A DNA stretch of 64,000 nt. Origin: Candidatus Mycoplasma haematominutum 'Birmingham 1' (lineage in GTDB: Bacteria > Bacillota_I > Bacilli_A > Mycoplasmatales > Mycoplasmoidaceae). The stretch lies in assembly GCF_000319365.1 (NCBI RefSeq), contig NC_021007.1, positions 248,001-312,000 on the forward strand, written 5' to 3'. Positions 35,293-46,552 of this stretch are shown piece by piece; positions within the stretch are counted from its first letter, which is position 1, and each line of letters begins with the position of its first letter. The position numbers and the translations under genes were made by a program. A model generated the notes under the pieces. That model had not been told where the DNA came from, did no database searches, and saw nothing but the letters and a program-made list of their open reading frames with translations.

Positions 35293-37797
35293 TTATCTCA
35301 GCTGTGCTTCTAATTCTGAGTAAAACTTGTACATTGAAGAATAGTCCCTATATTTAACTCTTTCTTGCTTTAAGAGCCCCTCCGGAGCGTTCTCCTTGAA
35401 CGATTCTCGAGAAAGTATTTGCTTAGCTCGCTCCACCTCAAAAGCATATTTCCTAGCCTCTCTTTCTACATATTCAGCATATTTACCTCTATCAAAAAAA
35501 GCACCTTCCAACTCAAAAAAAAGCGCGCCGATTTTGATCGTAGGGAAGTGTGCTTCTCTCCTTATATTAGCGCACCGCACTAGAAGATGATTTAACTTCT
35601 TAAAGTAGTGCCCAAACTCCTCTAACTCTCTCTCAGTATGTTTAGACTTAGGGGTCAATATAACAGTCACCTTGACTGTTCTAGAATAATCCAGTGAGAG
35701 TGCCTGATATATTCTCCTTACCTCTCTCATATATTCAAAGAATCACTCATATCTGAGAGAGTCATTTGTAATTTGATCTGGATAGAAATATTTGGGATAC
35801 ACTCCCCTAATTTCCCTACCAAATATCTCTCTGTATGTTCTGGTTGCAAAAGCTGGGGCTAAAGGATAAATTATTCTGGTTGCAACCTCTCAAGTGTAAG
35901 CTAGGAATTTTATAAGATCTGTACTCAAATTTTGCTCTAACTTAAATAGTTCAAGGAATCTATTGGAAAGGCTCTCTGTGTAAAAAGTCATAATCTCCCT
36001 AACCAGTGAAAAATAATCATATTGAGCATAAAGCTCCTCTATTCGCTCACCAAGAAGTGTGAAATTTCTATATATTCAGCGTTCTACTCACCTTAATGTT
36101 TGAAAATTGAAGTGATCTGGTTTCTCCAGTAGTTGTCTATTCAAATCAGGATTTATTTTTTGTTTAAAAAAACTGAATATATGCTCTAATTTATGTAAAA
36201 AGGTAGCAGCCTTTTGAAAGATTAATTCACTATATCTGATATCTCTATCAAAATTAGTATTCATTAGAAAAGCTATTCGTATTACATCAGAACTATACTT
36301 CTCGTAAAGTGCTTCGGGAAGTATTCCATTTCCCAGAGATTTAGACATTTTCTCTCCCGCCTTATTCTTTAATAATCCGTGTAAATAAACATTTTTGAAG
36401 GGCAATTTTGCAATTAAGTGATATGAAAGGAACAACATTCTAGAGACTCAGGGTAGCAAAATATCTTTCCCTGTAATTAAGGTATTGAAGGGGAAAAATT
36501 TCTCCCTATCTCAAGGCTTTCCCTCAAATACTATAAAAGGTCAGAGTGCTGAGGAGAATCAAGTGTCTAGCACTATATCTTCCTGACTCTCTCTTTCAGG
36601 ATTAGTAACTTTTTGGTTAACTCTGTATTTTCTAAATTTCCTGTCATAGACTATCGGTACCTTTATGCCCCAGGGTATTTGCCTAGAAATGCATCAGTCT
36701 TCCATATTATCTAGATAGGTCAATAGTCTCTCCTTTTGAGAGGCAGGATAAACCTTAAATTTAAACCCACCTTCCCTTAGGGTGCGTGCAACTTTCCTAG
36801 CTAAAACAGCAGCTGAGAGAAATCACTGCTCTGTAACCATTTTTTCTATGAGTGTATTACTTTTTGTGGAAAATGCTAGATTAGTCTGATAGTCTTCCAC
36901 TTTTTCTAAAAATCCTAGTTTAGACAATTTAGCTATTATTTTTTCCCTAGCTAAAAATCTATCTAATCCCTTGAATTCTTCAGTAAGTGCATTTAATCTC
37001 CCATCTTCATCAATAACAGAGATTGAGTCAAGTGCATATTTTTTCCCTAGCTCCCAGTCTAGAGGGTCATGGGCTGGAGTGCACTTCATTACTCCAGTAC
37101 CGAATTCCTGATCAATTGAGACATCTGAGAGTATTGGTATTTCTTTTTTAACTCCAGGAATATAAACTTTTTTTCCAATTCACTTGATATACCTCTCATC
37201 ATTGGGATGCACAAAGAGAGCTGTGTCTCCAAAAATAGTTTCAGGCCTTGAAGTAGCAACTGTTAAATACTCTTCGTCCCTCCCATCAGCTGCAAAATAT
37301 TTCAGATAGTAGAGTTTGGAGGTGGAGGATTTGTATTCTATCTCGCAATCAGATAGTACCTCCTTAAGTTGAATATCTCAGTTAACTAATTTTTTAGCCC
37401 TATAAATTAATCCCTGGGAGAACAACATTGAAAAAACACTAAGTACGAATTTCCTTGAATCCTCTTCGAGTGTATATCTACTTCGGGAAATAGGAAGTGA
37501 AGAGGAGATTAGTGCAAATTGAGAGTGAATCTGACTTTTTAGACTTTCTGCATATTTATGCATCTCAGCTAAGTATTCTGATTCTCTATCCCTCGAAAAT
37601 TTCGCACCGTAAAGGGAATCAAATTTAGATTGAAAGGAAAGGCCTGCATGATCTACTCCAATAGCCCAATATGTAGAAGTTCTCCTAATTTCCTCTCACT
37701 TATACCTAAAGTCTTGAAGTATGATATTTCAGAGATGTCCAAGATGTAATGCTCCAGTGAGGTTTGGAGGGGGAAGTAAAAGTGAGTAAAAACTCAC
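35293..37797 (-). CDS. valS: Valyl-tRNA synthetase
   Basis: 834 residues, normal length. Class-I signatures: [15 protein letters not shown] (HIGH-type, last Trp by TGA) at the start and KMSKSLGN in the catalytic C-terminal half. The editing domain ([17 protein letters not shown]) and C-terminal anticodon-binding helices follow. GTG 37795-37797 gives [12 protein letters not shown]. This start codon lies inside a perfect hairpin (37777-37802). The C-terminal coiled coil typical of ValRS is short. Confidence 0.97.
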
Positions 37798-37802
37798 TTT
37801 TA
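37777..37802 (-). promoter_or_regulatory. Hairpin enclosing the valS start codon
   Basis: TAAAAGTGAGT and ACTCACTTTTA form an 11-bp perfect stem around a 4-base loop. On the valS mRNA the 5' arm contains the GTG start. Such a stem would hide the start codon. It includes the first coding residues, so coincidence of coding cannot be excluded. Confidence 0.55.
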
Positions 37803-37828
37803 ACTTACCTCTCTCCTAGAGTGTTTTG

Positions 37829-38086
37829 TTAATTCCTAGTTTTGTTGTTTACTGCTGCCAGCATCTGCTTAATTTGCTTTTCTGTGGGAGTTCTGCCTAT
37901 TTGCTTGTAAAGTTCTCTCACCTGGGAAGCAGTAATCATATCTTTTCTGCCTATTTGCTTGGAATATTTTCAGGTAGCAAATTTTCAGGTAGCTACTGCA
38001 GAAATAATCATACATGCAACTAAACCTACTCCTCATCCGATGTGTTCACTGTTAAAAAAGAGAAGTTCAGAAAAAACTCAATGCAT
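37829..38086 (-). CDS. UPF0154 (YneF-type) membrane protein
   Basis: 85 residues, ATG 38084-38086, starting directly after the TAG of the surface gene upstream. One membrane segment (GWGVGLVACMIISAVATW), then the family C-terminus: QVRELYKQIGRTPTEKQIKQM, close to the 'MMxQMGxKPSxKKIxQMM' pattern of UPF0154. A short duplicated stretch (KQIGR twice) is visible in DNA as a repeated TGCCTATTTGCTT. Function of the family is unknown. Confidence 0.8.
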
Positions 38087-39082
38087 CTATGATACAGAAC
38101 TAATGCAACTCTTTATATCTTCTCACTTCAACTCTCGCTTTCTAGTTTTTTCATGCAACTTCTCTAGTGAACATGGATCGGTATTATCTCTTGAAGGTGA
38201 ACTCAACTTATATGGAATGGGTCAATTAATCTTTAGGGAGTAATTTTTATTGCCTCCATTATTGCTGGAGGGAATTTCCTTCAATTTTTTATATGAAGAA
38301 TAGTCAAAAATTCCATAATTGATACGTCCGCTTAAAGTTCCAGACTGTAACTTCTCCTTGGTTAATGATGCGGAGGGTGTAGTTTCAGCTGTTTGAGTAA
38401 CTACTGTAGTAGAAGTTGAACCATTTAACTTAAGCTCAAGATCAACAATAATTGGAGACATTAAACAATTTTTTGATCATTTTTCTGAACCTAAAAATAA
38501 TTCTTTCACAACCTCAAAAGCATCAGACTTAGAAATCTTGCATGCATTTGCAATTTTCGTAACAGCACCATTGCTGCTTTTATTCTCTTGCTGTGTATTT
38601 TTGTCGTACAGTACAAACATATTAGCTACATGCTGCACCTCTAGATATTTAGTAATTGTTTCTAGTAGATAGGAGGCTACTCCTGACTCTAGTTGATTCT
38701 CACTACTTCCTACAGAAAAATATTGAAGCTCACATTTTGGACCAGTTGTTTCAGCACTTACAGATGTTTGCGGTTCCGAAACAGTTTTCTTCAACTTAGA
38801 ACTATCAGAAATACATCACTTGTATTTAGAATAATTCCCTAATTCCGAAAGTGGTACTTGAGCCACTAGATCGGCTGTGCCGTTTTGTTGACTTCCTCCA
38901 TTATTTTTTATAAATAGTTTGACTCTCGAATAGAGACCGTGAAAGGTTGAAGACTCTCAACCAGTAATATTTAGTCTTCCCTGAGAACTCAGTGCAAAAA
39001 TACTAAGTATTGGAATTGCGGCCAACACAGTTGCGAAAGCAGCCCCCCCCTGCCACTGGCTAAATAACTCTCAAAAGCTCAC
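38087..39082 (-). CDS. Surface-family II paralogue, third of three
   Basis: 331 residues, GTG at 39080-39082. The N-terminus MSFWELFSQWQGGAAFATV has Gly codons in an 8-G run (39043-39050) that keeps the frame open. Shared features with the two genes upstream: RLNITGWESSTFHGLYSRVKLF, VQHVANMFVLYD, LTKEKLQSGTLSGRINYGI. Ser/Thr/Asn-rich linkers in between. A basic C-terminal tail is gained only if TGA is Trp. A hydrophobic stretch near residues 16-34 can serve as signal or anchor. Function unknown; probably an exposed protein. Confidence 0.72.
39043..39050 (-). repeat. G8 run in family II gene 3
   Basis: Eight G on the coding strand, at codons 10-13. Frame is open with 8. A one- or two-base change would truncate the protein within about 20 residues. 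Confidence 0.95.
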
Positions 39083-39084
39083 TA

Positions 39085-40053
39085 TTACCTAGCTGAGGTG
39101 AAGCAGCTAGAAAGTGCTGAAATACTTAACTGTTGTTCCATTACTCGTGCGTGAAAAGCATTGAGTGAGCATTGCTCTAATGTTGAGTCTGAAAGTGAAT
39201 AAACAATTGGTCAATTAACCTTAACTGACACTCCCTTTTGATTACTACTGGACTTTACTAAATTAGTAGTCCAGTAGTCAAAAATACCATACTTTAAAAC
39301 ACCAGATAAACTTCCACCAGCTAGCTTCTCCCTAGTTAACGCACCTATATCCTCAGAGTTGGTTGAGGTTGGGAGTCTCAAATTAAGTTCTACAGCAGTC
39401 GGGGAAGGAAGACATTTTTTAGCTTTAGCTATAGAGTGCAGAAAAAATTCCCTTACAACATCTCTATCTTGAGCGGAAGAGATACTGCAATCTCGACTCA
39501 ACTGCTTTAACTTGGAGCTAGAGCCTGAAAAATTTACCTTATCATCATAAAACATGACCATATTAGCTGCGTGCTGAACAGAAATATACTTAGTAGTTAA
39601 GTCAAGTAGATAATTTAATACCTCTTCCTTTAAATCGCTGGTACTTGTAGAGGGGGAAATGAGTTGACAAGTGGGAGTTTCCGTACTTGCAACTTGCTTG
39701 GCCTCCACTTTTGCCTTTAAGTTTGAAGAATTTGGTAAACAGTACCTATATCTAGAGGCAATTCCAAAGTAGTTTAGCGGCACCTCCACAATTAAATCAG
39801 GAACTTGACTTTCTGAACTTTTGCCCCCCCCTGTGCTAGTTTGGACGATATCGGAACTTGATTGAGGTGTTTTGATATTTTTTAAAAAAAGCCTAACCCT
39901 AGAATAAAGACCATTTAAAGTTGGAAGTGTTCAACCATTGACGACGAGCTGAGGTGTTTCTGTTTTCGAAAAATGTAATAATAACAGGGGTAGGACTAGT
40001 CCACTAAAGACTCCTCCAACTTTTCAAGCCTGGAGTCATTCCAGAAACGACAC
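39085..40053 (-). CDS. Surface-family II paralogue, second of three
   Basis: 322 residues, GTG 40051-40053. Hydrophobic N-terminus (GGVFSGLVLPLLLLHFS). LVVNGWTLPTLNGLYSRVRL, VQHAANMVMFYD, KKCLP and LTREKLAGGSLSGVLKYGIFDY align with its neighbours. Its 8-G run (39824-39831) lies further inside, in a Thr/Ser/Gly linker (TSTGGGKSS), in frame. The stop TAA is 2 bp from the start of the next paralogue, so the three are one operon. Confidence 0.72.
39824..39831 (-). repeat. G8 run in family II gene 2
   Basis: Eight G on the coding strand, in the Thr/Ser/Gly linker; in frame. Confidence 0.95.
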
Positions 40054-40071
40054 AATTTATTGAACTAAAAG

Positions 40072-41247
40072 TTATCGTTCCTTTTTAGTTTCTTTATTTT
40101 TAAGGTAGTGACACAACCTCAATGATCTATCTGTATACTTTTGCCAGAGCTGTTCAAAATTTCTAGGCTTACTATCATCGCTATTTGAAGTTGTAGAATT
40201 GCAACCATCACTGCTATCGCTAGGTTCGGAGAGAGTGTAATTCAGTATTAATGGGACCTCGATTAACACAGGTTCTTTTTGCGCACTTTCATTTCCTCCA
40301 TGGCGATTTACTTGCTTGACATTTCCCCAATAATCAGTAAGACCATAGGAAAGTTGACCTCACAATTCTCCATTTTTAATCTTTTCCTGGGTAATAGAGC
40401 TAGAGGTAGTGGATTCAGAAGAAGCTACAGTTGTAGCTGTACTGGATTTCAATTTCAGATAAATTTCAACTAATAGGGGAAAGGGTAGACACTTTTTCAC
40501 CTTCGCTGTTGAGGTTAAAAGCATTTGCTGGGCTAAAGTGGAGGTAGAGTTGGCCTCTCCTGCAGTGTCGGATTTGAAACCGCATTCTCCATTCACTTTA
40601 GATAAGTCATTGCTACTTGCAGTTGAACTGCTAGCAGAATTCTCCTGTTTTTTGGCGTGAAATAAATAGATCATATTTACCTGATGCTGTAATCTAATAT
40701 ACTTAGAAGCTAGTTCTAGGAGGTATTTGATTGTCTCTGGATTGCCCGAGGTATTCTTGCTCTCTCCAGAACTACTGCTGGAAGATCATTTTTGCAACGA
40801 ACACTCTCCAGATGATGCACTTTCAGTAGAAACTGCAGCCTGAACTTGCACTTGAGTGGTAGTGGTTAAGGGAGATGAAGTAGGCAAACAATATTCTCAA
40901 TTAGACAAATTTTCTATAGAAGTTAAGGGCATTTTGGCAACTAAAGCTAACTTGCTATTCAAAGAGGAGCGGCTTCCTCCTGCTTCGGCAGAAACCTGTA
41001 CTATCTCATAGGATTTACTAACTTGACTGCCCCCCCCTGAAGTAGAGGTAACGGAAACTGCTGCAGGCGTTCCTGCAGCACTACTCTCATCGATTACAAA
41101 TAATTTGATATAAGAGTTAACGCCTTCTGGCTTTGATCAGTCAAATTGTTTCCCAGTAAAAAGTAGAAGGCTAGAAAGGGGAAGGAGTGAGAGGCTGACA
41201 AACGAGAGTTCCCTTCAATGCTGCGCAAGCTCTCAAATTGCACTCAA
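40072..41247 (-). CDS. Surface-family II paralogue, first of three
   Basis: 391 residues, TTG 41245-41247. N-terminal segment LSLLPLSSLLLFTG is hydrophobic. Shared motifs: GVNSYIKLFVID, LQHQVNMIYLFH, VKKCLPFPLLVEIYLKLK and ITQEKIKNGELWGQLSYG. An 8-G run (41030-41037) encodes Gly in a TSTSGGGSQ linker, in frame. The longest of the three because of Ser/Thr-rich insertions. Likely promoter in the AT-rich 41248-41357 gap beside tRNA-Trp. Confidence 0.7.
41030..41037 (-). repeat. G8 run in family II gene 1
   Basis: Eight G on the coding strand, in the Ser/Gly linker; in frame. Confidence 0.95.
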
Positions 41248-41357
41248 CTAATATGGAAGATTCCCTTAATTAAAAAATCCTAATCGTAACTAAGACTTTT
41301 TATACAATAAAAACTTTAAATTTTAAATAAGTTAAATCTAGATAATTTGCTTAAAAA

Positions 41358-41433
41358 TGGCGGATGCGGAAGGAATCGAACCCACACTCAATAGATTTGG
41401 AGTCTATTGTTTTACCATTAAACTACGCATCCG
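41358..41433 (-). tRNA. tRNA-Trp (CCA)
   Basis: Minus-strand cloverleaf: acceptor CGGATGC/GCATCCG (7 bp), anticodon stem ATAGA/TCTAT around loop CTCCAAA, T-loop TTCGATT. Anticodon CCA reads UGG. Since TGA is also Trp here, a second tRNA-Trp with anticodon TCA should exist elsewhere. The 3' CCA is only partly encoded depending on the discriminator. Confidence 0.9.
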
Positions 41434-41439
41434 AAAACA

Positions 41440-41465
41440 AGGGGAGGGTGTGTTCTACTTCCCCT
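41440..41465. terminator. Weak hairpin between tRNA-Trp and argS
   Basis: AGGGGA and TCCCCT can pair across a 14-base loop in the 136-bp divergent spacer. It lies upstream of both genes, so a terminator role is doubtful. Confidence 0.25.
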
Positions 41466-41569
41466 AAAACTTTACTTATATATTAGATAAGGAAATTTAT
41501 TCAGATAAATTTAATTAAGAGATAGCTTTTAAACTTTAGGAGTTTTAGCTTAACTCTAAGTAACTAGAG

Positions 41570-43234
41570 GTGATACTAGAACTTAAAGAGAGATTAACTA
41601 ATTTTCTGCAAGATGTTGTGGCAGAGAGTCAATTTACACTTCTAAAAGACAAGATAGTACTGGAAGAGTCCAGACATCCTAAATATGGACTCTTCAATAC
41701 TAATCTCCCATTTATACTTGCCTCTCTATACAGAAAGACACTGGAAGAAAGTGAACGAATACTTGCGCAAAAAATACCTAAACATGAATATATCTCCAGA
41801 ATGGAAGTGACAAAAGGTTATATTAATTTCTTTGTCTCTCCAGAAGTTATTAAAGATTTTTATCTATCTTCTCTAAAGGTTGAAAAAATTATCTTTGCAG
41901 CTAACGCGCCGGAAAACAGGTCTGCAAAATATTTCATAGAGATAATTTCTGCAAACCCTACCGGTGCGTTACACATAGGTCATATCAGGAATGGTGTAAT
42001 TACAGATACTATTTCTAACTTATTGGAATATAACGGTAATTCAGTGTATAGGTCCTATTTGGTAAATGATGGAGGAACTCAGATAAAGGAGTTAATTGCC
42101 TCAATTCACAATATGCATTCATACCTAGCTAAAGCCTCTCCACTAGATTTAAGTATTAGTCAGTGTAAATATACTGATGAAAATGTGCGCGACTGTGCGA
42201 GGTCTATAGGTGAACACTTTGGATACTACTGAGAACTCCAAAATAGGGAAATTACTTCAGAAATTACTACCTACTCAGTAGATTTCTTCCTAAAACTGAT
42301 AAAAAAAGAGGTAGAAGAATTAAAAATCAAGATTGATAGCTGGGATTACGAAAGTAAGCTGTGCTCTGAAGGTGCATTAACAAGTCTTATCTCCAAAATC
42401 AAAGATCATATATACCTAGAGGATAATGCACTCTGATTTAGAACAGAAGCATTTGATCCTGATTTGGGAAAAAATGATGTGATTGTAAAGGGTGATGGTG
42501 CCCTTACTTACTTTGGTCAAGACCTAATTTACCATCTCTATAAATTAGAGTTTTTAGGCAAAAACGGTACTGTTGTAAATACATTGGCAGCTGACCATAA
42601 AGGTCATATAGGTAGAATGAGGGCCTTTTTTAAGTGTCTAAGAGTGCCTCAAGAAGTAGTTAGATATAAACTTACTCAACTTTCTAGATTGGTTGTAAAT
42701 GGAAAGAAAGTGATCTTCTCTAAGAGGGAAAATATCTACCTAACTCTTGCTGAACTGAAACAATACCTCTCTATTGATGAAATTAGATGATTTTTAAGCT
42801 CTAGAGATGAAGAAAGTGAACTAGATATAGAAATAGATAAATTACGAAATAAAGACTACAATAATCCTATTTTCTATATATTGTATGCATATTCCAGAGC
42901 TTCTAAACTTTCAGAACTTCTAAAGCTAGAAATTTCTCCAGAAGAGTTAAATTTCGAAGCACTCAATAGTGATACTGAACTTGAATTAATTCAGACAATC
43001 TTGTATTCCCAGTCGAAATTTAGTAAAGCGGTAGAAACTCTCAAGCCTAATATTCTCTCAGCATATTTATATTCACTAGCTCAGAAGTTTCACTCTTTCT
43101 ATGATTCTTTCTCTATTTCATATGACTACAATCCTACCACTAAATTAGCTAGACTAGCATTAGTGCAGTTAGTAGCTAGACTTTTTGAGGAGCTTCTACC
43201 TATTTTCAAAATTGCGCCCAGACAGTTGAGTTAA
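41570..43234 (+). CDS. argS: Arginyl-tRNA synthetase
   Basis: 554 residues, GTG start. Class-I HIGH motif in ANPTGALHIGHIRNG around residue 133. Catalytic-domain elements such as YLVNDGGTQI and VVNTLAADHKGHI follow. The KMSK-like region is reduced to KKVIFSKRE, as in many ArgRS. C-terminal DALR anticodon-binding domain with FYDSFSI and LVARLFEELL. Three TGA-Trp codons. rnhC begins at the stop codon. Confidence 0.96.
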
Positions 43235-43935
43235 TACTGAGATATTCCTTCACTGAAGCTGAAGCAGCTTCAGATGAAAGTGGTAAGGGAGATTTCTTTG
43301 GAGGACTTCATATTTCACTTACATATTTAGATTCGGAAGGTTATATTCTACTTAAAAATGAAAATATACTGCAGAAAATTAATGATTCCAAGCTCTTAAG
43401 TGATGCTACTGTATACTATTTAGCTCCTAAATTACAGGAGCTATTAGACTGGAGAATCTTATCTATTTCCTTTGAAATCTCAGAATATAATCGGATTTAT
43501 GAAAAATTCCAGAATATTAACCTCCTGCTAAGTTATGGACACAACCTACTTTGGGAAAAGTTGGAAAAACTTCTAAGAGAGAAAGGGAAGCTATTTCCTC
43601 CTAAAACCATAGTTGATCAATTCTGTACAGCTAAAAAATACTATCAACACTTAGAGAGTATTAATATAGAGGGAATAAACTTAACTTTTTTTGAAACTAA
43701 AGCTGAACAGAAATATCTATCTTGTGCTATCTCCTCTATAATCAGTAGATATTTATTTCTAGAGGAAGTAGATAAACTCTCCAAGAGCTTGGACTATGAA
43801 TTGCCGTTAGGTGCTTCTTCAGCAGTTGTTAGAGCTTTTGGAGTGCTACACAGGAAAAGGGGATTTAAGGCAGAACAGTACTGTAAAACTCACTTTAAGA
43901 CTCTAGAGGAGGCTAAACGCCTCCCCTCTGCTTAG
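43234..43935 (+). CDS. rnhC: Ribonuclease HIII, catalytic domain only
   Basis: About 233 residues. Catalytic-site motif DESGKGDFFGGL near the N-terminus, INDSKLLSD, YGHNLLWEKL, FETKAEQKYLSCAISSIISRY and a C-terminal KTHFKTLEEA match RNase HIII, which removes RNA from RNA-DNA hybrids. The usual N-terminal substrate-binding domain (about 80 residues) is absent. There is no ATG, GTG or TTG before the motif; the start is ATA 43234-43236 or CTG 43237-43239, overlapping or adjoining the argS stop. Confidence 0.88.
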   Translation: MLRYSFTEAEAASDESGKGDFFGGLHISLTYLDSEGYILLKNENILQKINDSKLLSDATVYYLAPKLQELLDWRILSISFEISEYNRIYEKFQNINLLLSYGHNLLWEKLEKLLREKGKLFPPKTIVDQFCTAKKYYQHLESINIEGINLTFFETKAEQKYLSCAISSIISRYLFLEEVDKLSKSLDYELPLGASSAVVRAFGVLHRKRGFKAEQYCKTHFKTLEEAKRLPSA

Positions 43936-43955
43936 CTTTTTTAGCTTAGGAGTTT

Positions 43956-44387
43956 ATGTTTAAGACTACCCTATTAACTAAGGAACAGGCTTGGGCTCAG
44001 AGAAAGTGGATTCTCTTAGATGCTCAGGGAGAATATTTAGGTAGACTTGCAGTAAAAATAGCAACTCTACTCAGGGGAAAGGAGAAGGTAGACTTCACCC
44101 CTTCATACGATTGTGGTGCTTTCATAGTTGTAGTGAATTCGGATAAGTTAAGACTCTCTGGAAATAAAGCTAAAAATGAATATTGATATAGACATTCAGG
44201 CTATCCTGGAGGACTAAAATGCAGGAGCGGTGCTGAAATGTTGGAGAAATATTCAGATAAATTACTTATGTTAGCTGTAAAGAGAATGCTTCCTAAAAAT
44301 AGATATCTCTCTAGAGCTTTACTGAGAAAGCTAAAGATATATAAGGGTGGAGACCACCCTCATAAGGCTCAGCTACCAGACAGCTAA
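43956..44387 (+). CDS. rplM: 50S ribosomal protein L13
   Basis: 143 residues, ATG 43956. LLDAQGEYLGRLAVKIATLLRGKEKVDFTPSYDCG and the C-terminal RMLPKNRYLSRALLRKLKIY with GGDHPHKAQ are typical. TGA supplies one Trp in the middle. rpsI (S9), the usual partner, is not downstream; instead the convergent minus-strand gene overlaps by 15 bp. GGAG lies 6 bp before the ATG. Confidence 0.95.
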
Positions 44388-45941
44388 ATTCTGAATTATT
44401 GTCTTAGATATTTTGTGGGAACATAACATTGGGGATGCCTGCTTCATCAATAGCTGGATGAATTTAGTATCTATATCCTTTAGGAATGGAATATCAAAAA
44501 ATTTGGTAGGTAGTCCAAATTTTTCTATATGTTTAATCAGATATAACAGTAAACCCTCTGTAGAAACGACACCGTACATAATATAAGCTAATTCAAGGGC
44601 TCTATCATGACCCTCTTTGTCATTTAGAGTTATGTACTCTAGAAAGGAAGGTAAGAATAGAGCCAGTGATTTATAGAGTTCTATCTTAGTTATCTGGGTT
44701 AAATTCGCTGCTAACTTATATCAAGTTCAGTAGGAAGATTTAGTCATAAAGTATCTCCCATCAAAGCACTTAGCAGCTATTTCCATAATGATTTTGGCAT
44801 CCACTAAGGTTAGATCTGAATTTCGCAACAAATAATTTAGATATCACTCTATAGACTTAACTTCTCTAATTAACCTCATACGGTCCTTGCTATTTAACTC
44901 ACTATCAAAATAACTAAATAGTAGCTTAAAGAAGAGCAGATGGAGTAACTCCATCTGCTTTTTCTTAGGATACTCTAGTATAAACACAGGATAGTAGAAT
45001 ACATGGTCTGAACTATCTATAGGATTGAAGAGATAAATTGACTGATCAAAATAGTCTAATTTTTTAAGGAAAGGTTTATTAACTAGTACACTCTGTTCTA
45101 CTATCTTGGGGCTAGGCATTACAAGTGTAGGTACTGAAAAAATAGAGTAATATGCTGAAACTACTGGCTTACTTCTATTAGAGTAAAGTTTTATACTGTT
45201 AGGTTTTATAAGGTTCTTAATTATTAACTTAGAGAAATCAATTAGAGAATTAGAGCCTACAACTAAAAATGAATTAGCCCTACATTTGTAGGCATATTCT
45301 ACTACTTTAAGTGCTGTATCTCTATCTACTAAAGGCTGAATATTTGTGTATTCAAAAAATTCTATTTTTAGGTCCTGTAGTATAGAGATAATTCTCCTGT
45401 AACCTACTAACTGTCTGGTGTATGCATCATCAGTTAAGACGATGAGTGCATTTACCCCCGCCTTAGCTAATTTTTTAGAGAGTAACTCTTCTACTGCATC
45501 CTCTCCTACAGATCAGTTATGGAGTAACGGTATTTTTCTCTCCTTATCTTCAATTGGTTCTAATTCGGCTTGAGAAGCTTTGCCCTCTGCTTTCAGTTTT
45601 TCCTTCTTCTCTACTAAAGCTGTATAGTTTGGAGAAACAAAGTCTTCAGCACCTGATATTTTGGTATCTCAGAATTTGTCATGATTCATAATCAATTCTT
45701 TAAGCTTGCTAAATTCAATTTCTTCAGCACCCGAGAGGAGCAGCTTCGGTGCGTTAAGACTTTCCGCAGAAATGGACTTCTGCATGTGATTCAATTCTTT
45801 ATTTAACGCCTCTCGCTGAGCACTAAAATACATCTGACTGTCAAGCCCATTTTTATATATAGATTCCTCAATAGATTCTGTCTGTTCAGGTGGAAATAAT
45901 TTATTCATGAAATTCCTAGCCTTGGATTTCACTGAAAGCAT
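44373..45941 (-). CDS. Protein with degenerate iron-alcohol-dehydrogenase-like domain
   Basis: 522 residues, ATG 45939-45941. The first 150 residues are charged and coiled-coil-like. From about residue 165 the order resembles Fe-dependent dehydrogenases: AGVNALIVLTDD (Rossmann start), VVGSNSLIDFSKLI in place of 'GGGS.iD.AK', PTLVMPSP, and a helical C-terminus with EKFGLPTKFFDIPF. The metal-binding histidines are not obvious. Start overlaps the end of the previous gene. Fold assignment is tentative. Confidence 0.45.
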
Positions 45942-45946
45942 ATAAT

Positions 45947-46510
45947 CTACGCTGGAGTCTTAAAGGTTAGCAATTTTTTCCTTGCTTTCTCCTGAAAATC
46001 TAGGAATCCGTGACTTAACCTGCTGTGATTATCCTTTAGTTCTGTTGTCTCCTCTTTTAATCTTGAAAGTTCTTCCTCCCAATTTTCAGTCTCTCCTTTT
46101 TTATTAAAGCTTTTTAAAGCTTTCTGTAGTGCTTTACTATTTAATTCTTCTAACTCCCTAATTAACTCTAGAATACGTCTCTTGCAGAGTAATAATACCT
46201 GCTCATCAGCTACTAATTGTTTAAACTCAACTGACTTTTTATCAAGAGTGGTTGTCACCTTCTTAGCTGAAACTCCCCTGCCTGAAGGTACTTTTAAACC
46301 AGAGAGAAAAGACTCTACCTTAGAATCGTGTAAATCTTTCTTCTGAATTAAGAAGAGAAAATCTTTACGTAATCCGAAAAGCTCTCTCCTAAACTTTAAG
46401 AGCTTTTCTAGTCCCCTAGCTTTGGGATTTTTATTTCACTGATATATAAAACCTAAAAATATAAGTGTGACAACTCCGAATATTGAATACTGTGCCCATT
46501 CAGTACCCAA
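45947..46510 (-). CDS. Membrane-anchored coiled-coil protein
   Basis: 187 residues, TTG 46508-46510. Membrane segment at about residues 8-22 (SIFGVVTLIFLGFIYQW), then a basic region and a long charged coiled coil (LELIRELEELNSKALQKAL). Orientation suggests a cytoplasmic coiled coil. Its TAG overlaps the start of the 522-residue gene, so the pair is translationally coupled. Not recognised. Confidence 0.6.
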
Positions 46511-46552
46511 AACTCAATTATTCTAGCTAGAGATTAGACTAAATTGGAAAAA

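Noticed and set aside
43940-43956. GGAG before rplM as a functional ribosome binding site
   Set aside because: The 16S 3' end has no complementary CCTCC, and most other genes lack the motif.
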